A stretch of DNA of 64,000 bases from Atriophallophorus winterbourni (taxonomy: Eukaryota; Platyhelminthes; Trematoda; Plagiorchiida; Microphallidae), in contig JACCGJ010018107.1 in NCBI GenBank assembly GCA_013407085.1, forward strand, positions 1-64,000. The letters run 5' to 3'. Positions 21,452 to 32,025 of this stretch are shown here, in pieces; positions within the stretch are counted from its first letter, which is position 1; each line of letters starts with the position of its first letter. The position numbers and the translations under genes are program-made. The notes under the pieces were generated by a model that was not told where the DNA came from, searched no databases, and saw nothing but the letters and a program-made list of their open reading frames with translations.

Positions 21452-22154
21452 CACGTTGACTACGTATGCCAAATCGCCGGACTTTCACTCGCGACAATGC
21501 CAAGTTATGTACGCATTATAAAACCCGTGGGACAAATGTGATACATTTTGTCATGTACGGCCAATATGTTTACTGACATACATAGTGGGCCAAATATATA
21601 ACACTCTCCCGTGGTCTATTACAGTACCACTATGTCTATGACTGTAACCTAGTTGTCTGTGCCACATCGTGGTACACGTTCTGTCACGTACGCGCTTATT
21701 TTCTCTCAATTTTTAAACTGATATTTTAATTTACTCTAGTTTTTTAGGGTTTGACTAAGCAAAAATGTTCAAATATAAGTAATATTGTATAATAATATTT
21801 ATTTAGAACCAATGTTATGTAGTAAGCTAAAATCATAACAAACACTATGCAATAATTTAAAATTGCAAAATGAAGTGTAATAAAGTTATTTTTTTATTTT
21901 GTGATAATGCGATAATTTTGAGTAAATATTTGATAATAAACCTAATATTTTCATTACTTTATCCTTTTCAGATAATTATCTATAGATATAATTGCGAAAA
22001 TCATAACGTCGATATTCTCAATTAATGTTTTCCTCGTACACATGAGATCTTCGTAGTGGTAGATATTTGTACCACTATGTGAATCGGGAACACACTATGT
22101 GAATTGGGAACACAGCGTGGTACATACAGCGGGTACCACTACGTAGTCAACGTG
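21452..22154. mobile_element. piggyBac-like non-autonomous element nested in pogo (unit 1)
   Basis: 703 bases with inverted ends CACGTTGACTACGTA / TACGTAGTCAACGTG, flanked by TTAA on the left and TCAA (one change) on the right, as expected for piggyBac insertion at TTAA. No transposase coding. Contains a tandem 20-base repeat near 22,080-22,112 that units 2 and 3 lack. Confidence 0.75.
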
Positions 22155-22641
22155 TCAACGAACATTTTACTCTCTCCCCAATTCGTTGTACCCGGGTTCC
22201 ACTGTATTTCACATTAATCTTCACAGTAAATAAATGCAGAAACTTCAGCAATAGATGTTATTAATATCAAGTATTTAATGCAAATAAAAATGTCATGAGA
22301 TTTTGCTTACATTGTTGCGATCAATAGACAATAAGACAATAAGAGATCACGAACTAATCGTTTCATCGCCTCCATCGGTCGATGTTGAAAAACGATGAAC
22401 ATCAAAAGCGCATGATGGTTTCATGCTCTACAACTTTCCTACAATAACGCTATATCATATAATAATTATCTTTAAATATTATTCAGCCTTATAGAGCACT
22501 TGAAATAGTGGGCAAAAACAGAGAAATACACGCGAAGTCCTCCGATCAACAATCCCAGCGCAAGATAAATAGTAGACGACATACTCGATAGAGGCTGCAT
22601 TTTATGATTAGCGATGCATACAAACGACTCAACTAAAACGA

Positions 22642-23345
22642 TTTGAATATGAAAATAAAGTTTGCAATGAATCGGTTAAAGTAAGTTTTTGGTAACGTTT
22701 CGCTTCTGAACACAGAAGCTTCGTCAGACCAATGGTGTTGGTACGAACAGTGTTCAGGTTTAAATGGCATTCTCTTGACCAATCCTGAGTTCTCTAAGCT
22801 AGACTGGGGAGATCGAGATAATTGATCACACTCCCTAAATGCTGTGTTCATCCCTTATTATTTATTAATTGCACAGGCCAGCGTCTGCTGACACAATGCT
22901 TACGTAACCATGTACGTATTAGGTGTGATGTTCGTTAATGCTCATCCGCTGCAAAACCGAACGCCAGATAGTTGAGATATCCGCCCCATCCACCTTGTTC
23001 ACCGCATTCGCCCCTGCATTTGTTATTTCAACGGCCTCGGCGTGAAGTCTTACCCTATAAGATTTCACACCCCGTCTAATCACTTTCACGTTATCAAGAT
23101 CTACACTGTGTCCATGGTCTAGCACGTGTTCAGCTAGGGCAGAATACCGAATCAGTGATTGATATTCACTGGGATTGCAAGGTCGCTTTCCCACTCGTTT
23201 CCTGTGTTGGTTTACCCTATGCAGAGTTATCTAGACGTTTGTCCAATGTAAACACCCGCGCAACACTTGCAGTTGATTTTGTAGACGCAGTTTGTCGCAC
23301 AACCTAAAGGAATCTTTTCTTTGAGATGCATTAATACGGAGCGAA
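22642..23345 (-). pseudogene. PLE-B 3' part: GIY-YIG, C-terminus, pLTR (unit 1)
   Basis: Minus strand: linker and endonuclease cysteine region near 23,335-23,210 (GIY-YIG core with stop and frame changes), then an open C-terminal piece at 23,194-22,919 (MGKRPCNPSEYQSLIR ... NKVDGADISTIWRSVLQRMS) and the pLTR with a hammerhead. 5'-truncated at the same base as the copy at 9,839 and joined there head-to-head to a plus-strand pLTR. Confidence 0.8.
22691..22730 (-). ncRNA. Hammerhead ribozyme (PLE-B pLTR, unit 1)
   Basis: Minus strand: GGT, CTGACGA, CTTCTG-TGTT-CAGAAG stem II, C, GAAA, ACGT, T, ACC. Intact core; stem I GGT/ACC pairs perfectly. Confidence 0.82.
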
Positions 23346-23901
23346 AGGTTATCAGAAACTTGCTATAACCGATCCATTGCAAACTTTATTTTCATGATTA
23401 TGGACACCCGATCGGTCTCGAATATTTTCAAATATCTTATAGAGAAAGATTTCACGCTGTGACAGTTGAAATAACCAAGGCTTGGGAGAATGCGGTGAAC
23501 AAGGTGGATGGGGCGGATATCTCAACAACCTGGCGTTCGGTTCTGCAGCGGATAAGGTTTAACGTACATAACACCTATTTTGCACATGGATTACGTAAGC
23601 AGTGGGTCAGTGGACGCTGTTCGCACCTGCACACAAAACAAACAATTTAGGGATTAACACAGCATTTAGGGCTGTGATCAATTCTGTTGGTGTCGCCTGT
23701 CTATCTCAGAGAACTCATGATTGGTCAAGAAAATGCCATTTAAACCTGAATACTGTTCTTACCGACACCCTTGGTCTGACGAAGCTTTTGTGTTCAGAAG
23801 CGAAACGTTATGAAAATACTTGCAATAATCGATTCATTGCAAACTTTCTTTCCATGTTTATGGACTCCCGATTGGTCTCGAATATTTTCAAATACGTTGC
23901 T
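23346..23901 (+). repeat. PLE-B pLTR in tandem, plus strand (unit 1)
   Basis: A partial pLTR (23,346-23,437) starts just inside the hammerhead GAAA and is followed by a longer pLTR (23,438-23,901). The latter begins with C-terminal coding sequence (NAVNKVDGADISTTWRSVLQ) and contains a hammerhead. So the pLTR of this family includes the 3' end of the ORF. Confidence 0.7.
23773..23812 (+). ncRNA. Hammerhead ribozyme (PLE-B pLTR, unit 1)
   Basis: CTGACGA, stem II CTTTTG/CAGAAG with one wobble pair, GAAA, ACGT. Core intact, but the downstream ATGA pairs poorly with GGT, so stem I is weak. Confidence 0.7.
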
Positions 23902-24685
23902 AATTTAAATATGAATTAAAACAACATCAACCACACTCGGGCTCATCGCGATGCTGACGTTTGAGCCATCATTGTAAATTTCAAATGATAGCGTTAGTCG
24001 CGAATAGACTGCTCTACATCCGCATCAAAAGGTGTAGGCCGACAATCAGCATGACCAAAACCAATTTGCTTCATCTCAGAAATGCATGGACTTTCACCAT
24101 TAAGTTGAAAATTGTCAGATTGATCTTGTACATTATTTCACATATCTTGACTCAACTATAGCGTATAACCTTTCACAGGACACTGATTTTCATACCGGGA
24201 TTGGCATAGTAAATGCAATCTCGTCCCGTTTGAACACTCGTCGCTGAAACTAGCGCAAGCTGACGGTGAATTCAAAAATGATAATAATGATCACCTGCGT
24301 GCTAAGGGCTTAACAGTGTGACTTCAAAGTATGATCCATCCACGTGTGAAGGTAAATGATTTTCTTTAACAGAAAATATCGTAGGTGAATGAATCATACA
24401 ATAGAGAAGTGCGTTCTAATGCTCATCTGCAGAGTCAGCTCACAATACCTCGACTAGACTAGCTGGGCCATGGGTTCAGATGGGAAATCGTCGTATTCCG
24501 AAATCAAGCTCACGAACTGCGAGAGCAAATACTATGAAATATGCGCGAACTGCCTCGCTGAATTGCAATTACCATATTAGCTATTGGAATGCAGATTTTG
24601 AAAATTTTTTAAGGAAATTAGAATCCCGTAAATAATGTGAACTTCTCAACACCTTTGCACTGCCCCACACGGTCAGAGCCATTAT
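23902..24685 (+). repeat. Rep-X (unit 1)
   Basis: Unclassified ~0.78-kb noncoding repeat closing each unit; other copies at 58,084-58,729 (+), 13,823-13,966 (-) and 20,710-20,866 (-). Contains an imperfect inverted repeat (ATGATCCATCCACGTG near 24,330 with GTAGGTGAATGAATCAT near 24,382). No ORF of note. Confidence 0.7.
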
Positions 24686-25138
24686 CACTGTGTTGAAAGA
24701 AAAAAAAACCAACACATGAATTTCGCACGTACACAAACATGAAATGAATATTTACCGCAAATCAATGTGACCATTGTTCTTGCCTCACAGCGACAATTTC
24801 AGGAATGCACGGCTTCGTCTTGGCAAGTGCCACTCTCATATCATTTTGCAAAATGACGAAATCACCAAAGTTATGTGTTGCTCACATCCCCCGAAATTAC
24901 ACTCCACTGCCGGTTTCTGGCTGTTTGCCGTCATCAGGTGGAGACAGATTAGGTTCGGTGAGCCATGAAACACGAAATCACGAGTTCCGAAGGAACCACA
25001 TCGACCTGCCCACCACTCAGGCGAACAACCCACATCAGGCTACTAATCACAAGATCCAACATACAGACAATAAAATCGATCGATCAAACTTTGACAGCTA
25101 CATGTAACCAACTTGACCTGATTATCAAGCGCCTGGAC

Positions 25139-27419
25139 CGCATCTCAAAATTGCCACATAGTCTAGATCGACGTTATGGCCCGCATCTAAAACGTGCTCC
25201 GCCAAGGCGGAATCACGAATAACGGATTAATATTCCCTCGCATCCCGGGGTTGTCTCCGGACACGCTTTCGGTGTTCTTCGATTCTAGTATGAATTTGCC
25301 TGGAAGTCTGCCCTATGTAAACACCAGAACAGTCCTTACAGTTGATTCTGTAGATGCTGTTCGTAACGCTAGATAAAGGCGTCTTATCCTTGAGGTGCAT
25401 CAGAAACGAACGGATAGTTTTCCCTTTCTTATTAATTACGCGTATGGCCGCCTGGTTCAAGATTCGGCGTATCGCTTCAGATGTGCATTTTACATACGGT
25501 ATACAAACTGTATCCCGCCAATTTTTCTCCGATTTTTCCGATGGGTATTTTACCTTCATCAATTAGCGTTTGAACAAACTTTTTGGATAACCGTGGTCTA
25601 TGAGCCTTTGGCTCGCTTCACGGTGCGCCTGTTTTCGCTCCCTCTCGTCGCTGCGCAGGTGTTCTATCTTATGGAAAATGGAAGAAGCCATGGAACTGAA
25701 GACCTGTCTTGGATGAGCGGAAGTGTATCGCAGTACAGCATCAGTATCGATAGGTTTCCGATAGACAGAAGTTTTTATTTTCCCGTCTACTTTTTGTGCT
25801 AAACAGTCCAAAAATGGAAGAGTGCCTGTGCAGGATTCCACTTCCTTTGTGACAGTAATACATGGGTCTATTTCATTTAAATATTTAAAGAAGGCCTCTA
25901 ACTGATCTTGCTTGATGATAACAAATGTGTCATCAACATAGCGACACCATAATTTTGGCTTGAACGCTCTATTGTTAAGGGCTAGGTTCTCAAAATGCTC
26001 CATATACATGTTCGCAAGTAATGGAGATATCGGTGAACCCATTGCCAACCCTTCTTTTTGTCTATATAATTGCTCATTAAATACGAAGTGGTTCATGCTT
26101 AGGCAGATCGATACACCGTTGATAATTTGCTGGACGCTCAAATTTGTGCGATCTGACAAACTGGCATCAGTTTCCAAAGCCCGTCTAGCTAGTTGTAACG
26201 CACTTGTAGTATCGACGTTGGTGAACAAAGCACTCACGTCATAGCTAGCCATTATTTCATCGTCATCTATTGTTACCGGCTTTAAGCGTGCTGCAAAGTC
26301 ATATGCGTTCTTGATGAACGAGGCTGTATTGCCGACTAAAGGTTTCAACAAATAAGACAAATGTCTAGCTAACTCGTGCGCAGGTGATCCGATATCGTCG
26401 ACGATAGGTCTTACAGGAATGCCTTTTTAATGTATTTTAGGTAGGCCGTAGAACCTAGGAGTTAGAGTAGACTTGGGATACAGGTTATACCACAAGCCCT
26501 TTCTCAAACTCTCCTTAACGCCACGCTAATACCTAGAGACTACCGTTTTGCAATTATTCATTACCTTTTTCATTTTACCATTATCTAACCGTTCATAAGG
26601 GCCCTCTGATAAGTGTACCCCAACCTTGTCTAAATAGTCGCTTTTGTTCAAAATTACCGTTACTTCCCTTTGTTAGCCTGAGTAATGGCTATATTTGTAT
26701 CTTGTTTCAGCGTAAGAAGTGCTTGTCTTTCGTGTGAATCAAGGTTTGCATCGCCTTGTTCCTGGTTTTTAATGACACCTGCGATACAGTTTCTTACCGC
26801 GTCTGCCTACTCGTTGGGGAGTGCATTTAATTATTCCTCAATACAGGGGATAAGATCCTCAGCTTTCATAAAACTCTTACTCATGCAGAAATTCAACCCC
26901 TTCTCCAACAATCTTTGTTCAGCTTGCGAAAGTTGTCGATTAGATAAATTCAAAACACTAGAATACTGGTTGCTAGATAATGACTTATTAGATTTAACTG
27001 AAGAACGTTTATTATAAAACTCGAATAACTTGTTGAACTTACGGTTTTGTCTTGCTCCTATTCGCTCCGTTTGTGTGGCTAAAACCTCCACGTGTTTTCC
27101 ACAAATTCTGCAGAAATCCACTTCGGATAATTCATCATTTTAGATGCTCTCGATCGAGCGGCCAATAGGGTTTCATTGACCCGGTGGATCCTTTGTTTCA
27201 AAAACACTTTGGATGCGCTCGCGGCAGCCTTTGTCGATTTGCGGGAATTATCCGGAGGTATTACCACCAGATCCATTGGTATTACGCCTGCTGATGCAAC
27301 GAAGGTTGAAGATGCGGTGGTTCACCCATCTGGCTTCATATTCCGCTGTTCTCACCAACGCACTGGCCAATTTTCGAACACGGGGCTCGTAGGAGTCAGC
27401 AATCGATTTGAATATGTAT
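25139..27419 (-). pseudogene. PLE-A (unit 2)
   Basis: Same structure as unit 1: N-terminal region (27,276-26,831), RT open from 26,360 to 25,563 (265 codons, YDVSALFTNVDTT, AMGSPISP, YVDDTFVII), GIY-YIG 25,562-25,227. The same three TAA codons separate these blocks. Endonuclease sequence is identical at protein level to the plus-strand copy at 16,233-16,568. A one-base loss near 27,288 truncates the upstream frame. Confidence 0.9.
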
Positions 27420-27515
27420 TATAGGCGTACTATAGGCTGTTTAGCGGTAAGGTCGAATAAGTGGTGGTGGGTTGACTACTACTTAATCATGTTCCCTGTC
27501 CTGACTATCACCCTT

Positions 27516-27554
27516 GGTCTGACGAAGCTTCTGTGTCAGAAGTGAAACGTTACC
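27516..27554 (+). ncRNA. Hammerhead ribozyme (PLE-A pLTR, unit 2)
   Basis: Same as 20,610-20,648; core intact. Confidence 0.82.
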
Positions 27555-27824
27555 CAAAAACTACTCAAACCGATTGCACTCAAATTTCTTTGCATTGTCT
27601 AATTTCTCTTTCGCTCCAGTAATAATGGCTCTGATGAATATTACGACCTTGTGGGGCAGTGCAAAAATATTGAGAAGCTCAAATTTTTTACGGGATTCTA
27701 ATATCCGTAAAAATATTCAAAATCTGCGTTCCAATAGCTGATATAGTAAATGCAATTTTGCTCGGCAGTTTGCGATTGCGCACAAATTTTATTTCAATCG
27801 CATCAAAAGACATCCTTCTTAGTA

Positions 27825-29091
27825 CAGTGGAACCCACCGACAATTAACTCGCTTACAACGAATTCCCGGTTTGAACGAACACACACCATGATTTCCCAAA
27901 TAAATTCCATCTTTGTAAGCCTATTTAAAACATTCGTACAACGAATCTGTTCGTTACGAATCTCGCCTATTACGAACACTGTACACTTTCACGACAGCTA
28001 TGTTCGTTCAATAATGTTCATACATACAACGACGGAAAAGCATGCAAATGAATATTTTGTTACAGTTTGCCTTGCCTTTAACCCACAACGCTCCGTTAAG
28101 AGTGGCCTGCAGTGCGCTAATAATAGCACTGACACACAGCTTGGCGAGACACAGGCAGCCTGGCCTACAGTGTGCTAATTGACTCGCACACACGCACAAG
28201 AAAATCACGTGAATTCTCTGTGATTGGTAATCACACACTCATGACAAATTGCAATCACACAGGCAGACACTTCATTTATTGTTTACACGTGTACAGAAAA
28301 ACGGCGCCAAAATCACGTATGACAATGCGTTTTACTTACAACGAACTCCGCTTTTAACACGTTGACTACGTATGCCAAATCGCCGGACTTTCACCTGCGA
28401 CAATGCCAAGTTATGTACGCATTATAAAACCCGTGGGACAAATGTGATACATTTTGTCATGTACGGCCAATATGTTTACTGACATACATAGTGGGCCAAA
28501 TATATAACACTCTCCCGTGGTCTATTACAGTACCACTATGTCTATGACTGTAACCTAGTTGTCTGTGCCACATCGTGGTACACGTTCTGTCACGTACGCG
28601 CTTATTTTCTCTCAATTTTTAAACTGATATTTTAATTTACTCTAGTTTTTTAGGGTTTGACTAAGCAAAAATGTTCAAATATAAGTAATATTGTATAATA
28701 ATATTTATTTAGAACCAATGTTATGTAGTAAGCTAAAATCATAACAAACACTATGCAATAATTTAAAATTGCAAAATGAAGTGTAATAAAGTTATTTTTT
28801 TTATTTTGTGATAATGCGATAATTTTGAGTAAATATTTGATAATAAACCTAATATTTTCATTACTTTATCCTTTTCAGATAATTATCTATAGATATAATT
28901 GCGAAAATCATAACGTCGATATTCTCAATTGATGTTTTCCTCGTACACATGAGATCTTCGTAGTGGTAGATATTTGTACCACTATGTGAATCGGGAACAC
29001 AGCGTGGTACATACAGCGGGTACCACTACGTAGTCAACGTGTCAACGAACATTTTACTCTCTCCCCAATTCGTTGTACCCGGGTTCCACTG
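27825..29091. mobile_element. pogo-like element (unit 2)
   Basis: 1,267 bases, same termini and TA duplication; shorter than in unit 1 through lack of the 20-base repeat. Confidence 0.88.
28358..29041. mobile_element. piggyBac-like nested element (unit 2)
   Basis: Same ends and TTAA/TCAA flanks; 684 bases. Confidence 0.75.
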
Positions 29092-29528
29092 TATTTCACA
29101 TTAATCTTCACAGTAAATAAATGCAGAAACTTCAGCAATAGATGTTATTAATATCAAGTATTTAATGCAAATAAAAATGTCATGAGATTTTGCTTACATT
29201 GTTGCGATCAATAGACAATAAGACAATAAGAGATCACGAACTAATCGTTTCATCGCCTCCATCGGTCGATGTTGAAAAACGATGAACATCAAAAGCGCAT
29301 GATGGTTTCATGCTCTACAACTTTCCTACAATAACGCTATATCATATAATAATTATCTTTAAATATTATTCAGCCTTATAGAGCACTTGAAATAGTGTGC
29401 AAAAACAGAGAAATACACGCGAAGTCCTCCGATCAACAATCCCAGCGCAAGATAAATTGTAGACGACATACTCGATAGAGGCTGCATTTTATGATTAGCG
29501 ATGCATACAAACGACTCAACTAAAACGA

Positions 29529-30232
29529 TTTGAATATGAAAATAAAGTTTGCAATGAATCGGTTAAAGTAAGTTTTTGGTAACGTTTCGCTTCTGAACAC
29601 AGAAGCTTCGTCAGACCAAGGGTGTTGGTACGAACAGTGTTCAGGTTTAAATGGCATTCTCTTGACCAATCCTGAGTTCTCTAAGCTAGACTGGGGAGAT
29701 CAAGATAATTGATCACACCTCCTAATTGCTGTGTTCATCCCTAATTATTTATTATTGGCACAGGCCAGCGTCTGCGGGCAAACTGCTTACGTAACCATGT
29801 GCACATTAGGTGTGATGTTCGTTAATGCTCATCCGCTGCGAAACCGAACTCAAGATAGTTGAGATATCCGCCCCATCCACCTTGTTCACCGCATTCGCCC
29901 CTGCCTTTGTTATTTCAACAGCCTCGGCGTGAAGTCTTTCCCTATAAGATTTCACACCCCGTCTAATCACTTTCACGTTATCAAGATCTACGCTGTGTCC
30001 ATGGTCTAGCACGTGTTCAGCTAGGGCAGAATACCGAATCAGTGATTGATATTCACTGGGATTGCGGGGTCGCTTTCCCACTCGTTTCCTGTGTTGGTTT
30101 ACCCTATGCAGAGTTATCTAGACGTTTGTCCAATGTAAACACCCGCGCAACACTTGCAGTTGATTTTGTAGACGCAGTTTGTCGCACAACCTAAAGGAGT
30201 CTTTTCTTTGAGATGCATTAATACGGAGCGAA
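29529..30232 (-). pseudogene. PLE-B 3' part (unit 2)
   Basis: C-terminal open stretch 30,081-29,806 with variant residues (MGKRPRNPSEY, YRERLHAEAVEITKAG, ISTILSSVSQRMS) shared with unit 4 but not with units 1 and 3. Confidence 0.8.
29578..29617 (-). ncRNA. Hammerhead ribozyme (PLE-B pLTR, unit 2)
   Basis: Same as 22,691-22,730; core intact. Confidence 0.82.
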
Positions 30233-30788
30233 AGGTTATCAAAAACTTGCTATAACCGATCCATTGCAAACTTTATGTTCATGATTATGGACACCCGATC
30301 GGTCTCGAATATTTTCAAATATCTTATAGAGAAAGATTTCACGCTGGGACAGTTGAAATAACCAAGGCTTGGGAGAATGCGGTGAACAAGGTGGATGGGG
30401 CGGATATCTCAACAACCTGGCGTTCGGTTCTGCAGCGGATAAGGTTTAACGTACATAACACCTATTTTGCACATGGATTACGTAAGCAGTGGGTCAGTGG
30501 ACGCTGTTCGCACCTGCACACAAAACAAACAATTTAGGGATTAACACAGCATTTAGGGCTGTGATCAATTCTGTTGGTGTCGCCTGTCTATCTCAGAGAA
30601 CTCATGATTGGTCAAGAAAATGCCATTTAAACCTGAATACTGTTCTTACCGACACCCTTGGTCTGACGAAGCTTTTGTGTTCAGAAGCGAAACGTTATGA
30701 AAATACTTGCAATAATCGATTCATTGCAAACTTTCTTTCCATGTTTATGGACTCCCGATTGGTCTCGAATATTTTCAAATACGTTGCT
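30233..30788 (+). repeat. PLE-B pLTR in tandem (unit 2)
   Basis: Same as 23,346-23,901. Confidence 0.7.
30660..30699 (+). ncRNA. Hammerhead ribozyme (PLE-B pLTR plus strand, unit 2)
   Basis: Same as 23,773-23,812; core intact, weak stem I. Confidence 0.7.
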
Positions 30789-31572
30789 AATTTAAATATG
30801 AATTAAAACAACATCAACCACACTCGGGCTCATCGCGATGCTGACGTTTGAGCCATCATTGTAAATTTCAAATGATAGCGTTAGTCGCGAATAGACTGCT
30901 CTACATCCGCATCAAAAGGTGTAGGCCGACAATCAGCATGACCAAAACCAATTTGCTTCATCTCAGAAATGCATGGACTTTCACCATTAAGTTGAAAATT
31001 GTCAGATTGATCTTGTACATTATTTCACATATCTTGACTCAACTATAGCGTATAACCTTTCACAGGACACTGATTTTCATACCGGGATTGGCATAGTAAA
31101 TGCAATCTCGTCCCGTTTGAACACTCGTCGCTGAAACTAGCGCAAGCTGACGGTGAATCCAAAAATGATAATAATGATCACCTGCGTGCTAAGGGCTTAA
31201 CAGTGTGACTTCAAAGTATGATCCATCCACGTGTGAAGGTAAATGATTTTCTTTAACAGAAAATATCGTAGGTGAATGAATCATACAATAGAGAAGTGCG
31301 TTCTAATGCTCATCTGCAGAGTCAGCTCACAATACCTCGACTAGACTAGCTGGGCCATGGGTTCAGATGGGAAATCGTCGTATTCCGAAATCAAGCTCAC
31401 GAACTGCGAGAGCAAATACTATGAAATATGCGCGAACTGCCTCGCTGAATTGCAATTACCATATTAGCTATTGGAATGCAGATTTTGAAAATTTTTTAAG
31501 GAAATTAGAATACCGTAAATAATGTGAACTTCTCAACACCTTTGCACTGCCCCACACGGTCAGAGCCATTAT
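30789..31572 (+). repeat. Rep-X (unit 2)
   Basis: Same as 23,902-24,685 with a few substitutions. Confidence 0.7.
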
Positions 31573-32025
31573 CACTGTGTTGAAAGAAAAAAAAACCAAC
31601 ACATGAATTTCGCACGTACACAAACATGAAATGAATATTTACCGCAAATCAATGTGACCATTGTTCTTGCCTCACAGCGACAATTTCAGGAATGCACGGC
31701 TTCGTCTTGGCAAGTGCCACTCTCATATCATTTTGCAAAATGACGAAATCACCAAAGTTATGTGTTGCTCATATCCCCCGAAATTACACTCCACTGCCGG
31801 TTTCTGGCTGTTTGCCGTCATCAGGTGGAGACAGATTAGGTTCGGTGAGCCATGAAACACGAAATCACGAGTTCCGAAGGAACCACATCGACCTGCCCAC
31901 CACTCAGGCGAACAACCCACATCAGGCTACTAATCACAAGATCCAACATACAGACAATAAAATTGATCGATCAAACTTTGACAGCTACATGTAACCAACT
32001 TGACCTGATTATCAAGCGCCTGGAC

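Larger units (their letters stand above)
20919..22204. mobile_element. pogo-like (Tc1/mariner) non-autonomous element (unit 1)
   Basis: 1,286 bases with terminal inverted repeats CAGTGGAACCC / GGGTTCCACTG, flanked by a TA duplication (20,917-20,918 and 22,205-22,206). Subterminal AACGAA repeats match pogo/Tigger-type termini. Rep-Y at 51,430 has the empty site with a single TA. No transposase frame. Confidence 0.88.
20867..22641. repeat. Rep-Y with pogo insertion (unit 1)
   Basis: Unclassified ~490-base repeat, also found at 51,388-51,931 without the pogo element. AT-rich, no coding signal. Begins CGATTGCGCACAAATTTTAT and ends GACTCAACTAAAACGA. Confidence 0.7.
17799..24685. repeat. Tandem unit 1
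   Basis: The most divergent unit. It has a 19-base deletion in the CR1 fragment near 18,083, an extra G near 18,775 that breaks the RT frame, and several private substitutions in the PLE-A endonuclease. It carries the 20-base extra piece in the piggyBac-like element (as unit 4) and the first PLE-B variant (as unit 3). Confidence 0.9.
27773..29528. repeat. Rep-Y with pogo insertion (unit 2)
   Basis: Same as in unit 1; holds the pogo-like element at 27,825-29,091. Confidence 0.7.
24686..31572. repeat. Tandem unit 2
   Basis: Same content as unit 1 with the full CR1 fragment. It lacks the 20-base repeat in the piggyBac-like element (shared with unit 3), carries the second PLE-B variant (shared with unit 4), and has a private one-base deletion near 27,288 in the PLE-A N-terminal region. 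Confidence 0.9.

Noticed and set aside
25395..25802. 135-codon plus-strand frame repeated in units 2-4 and, inverted, at 15,993-16,400
   Set aside because: Exactly antisense to the PLE-A RT end and endonuclease; composition and conservation are explained by the real PLE-A frames.
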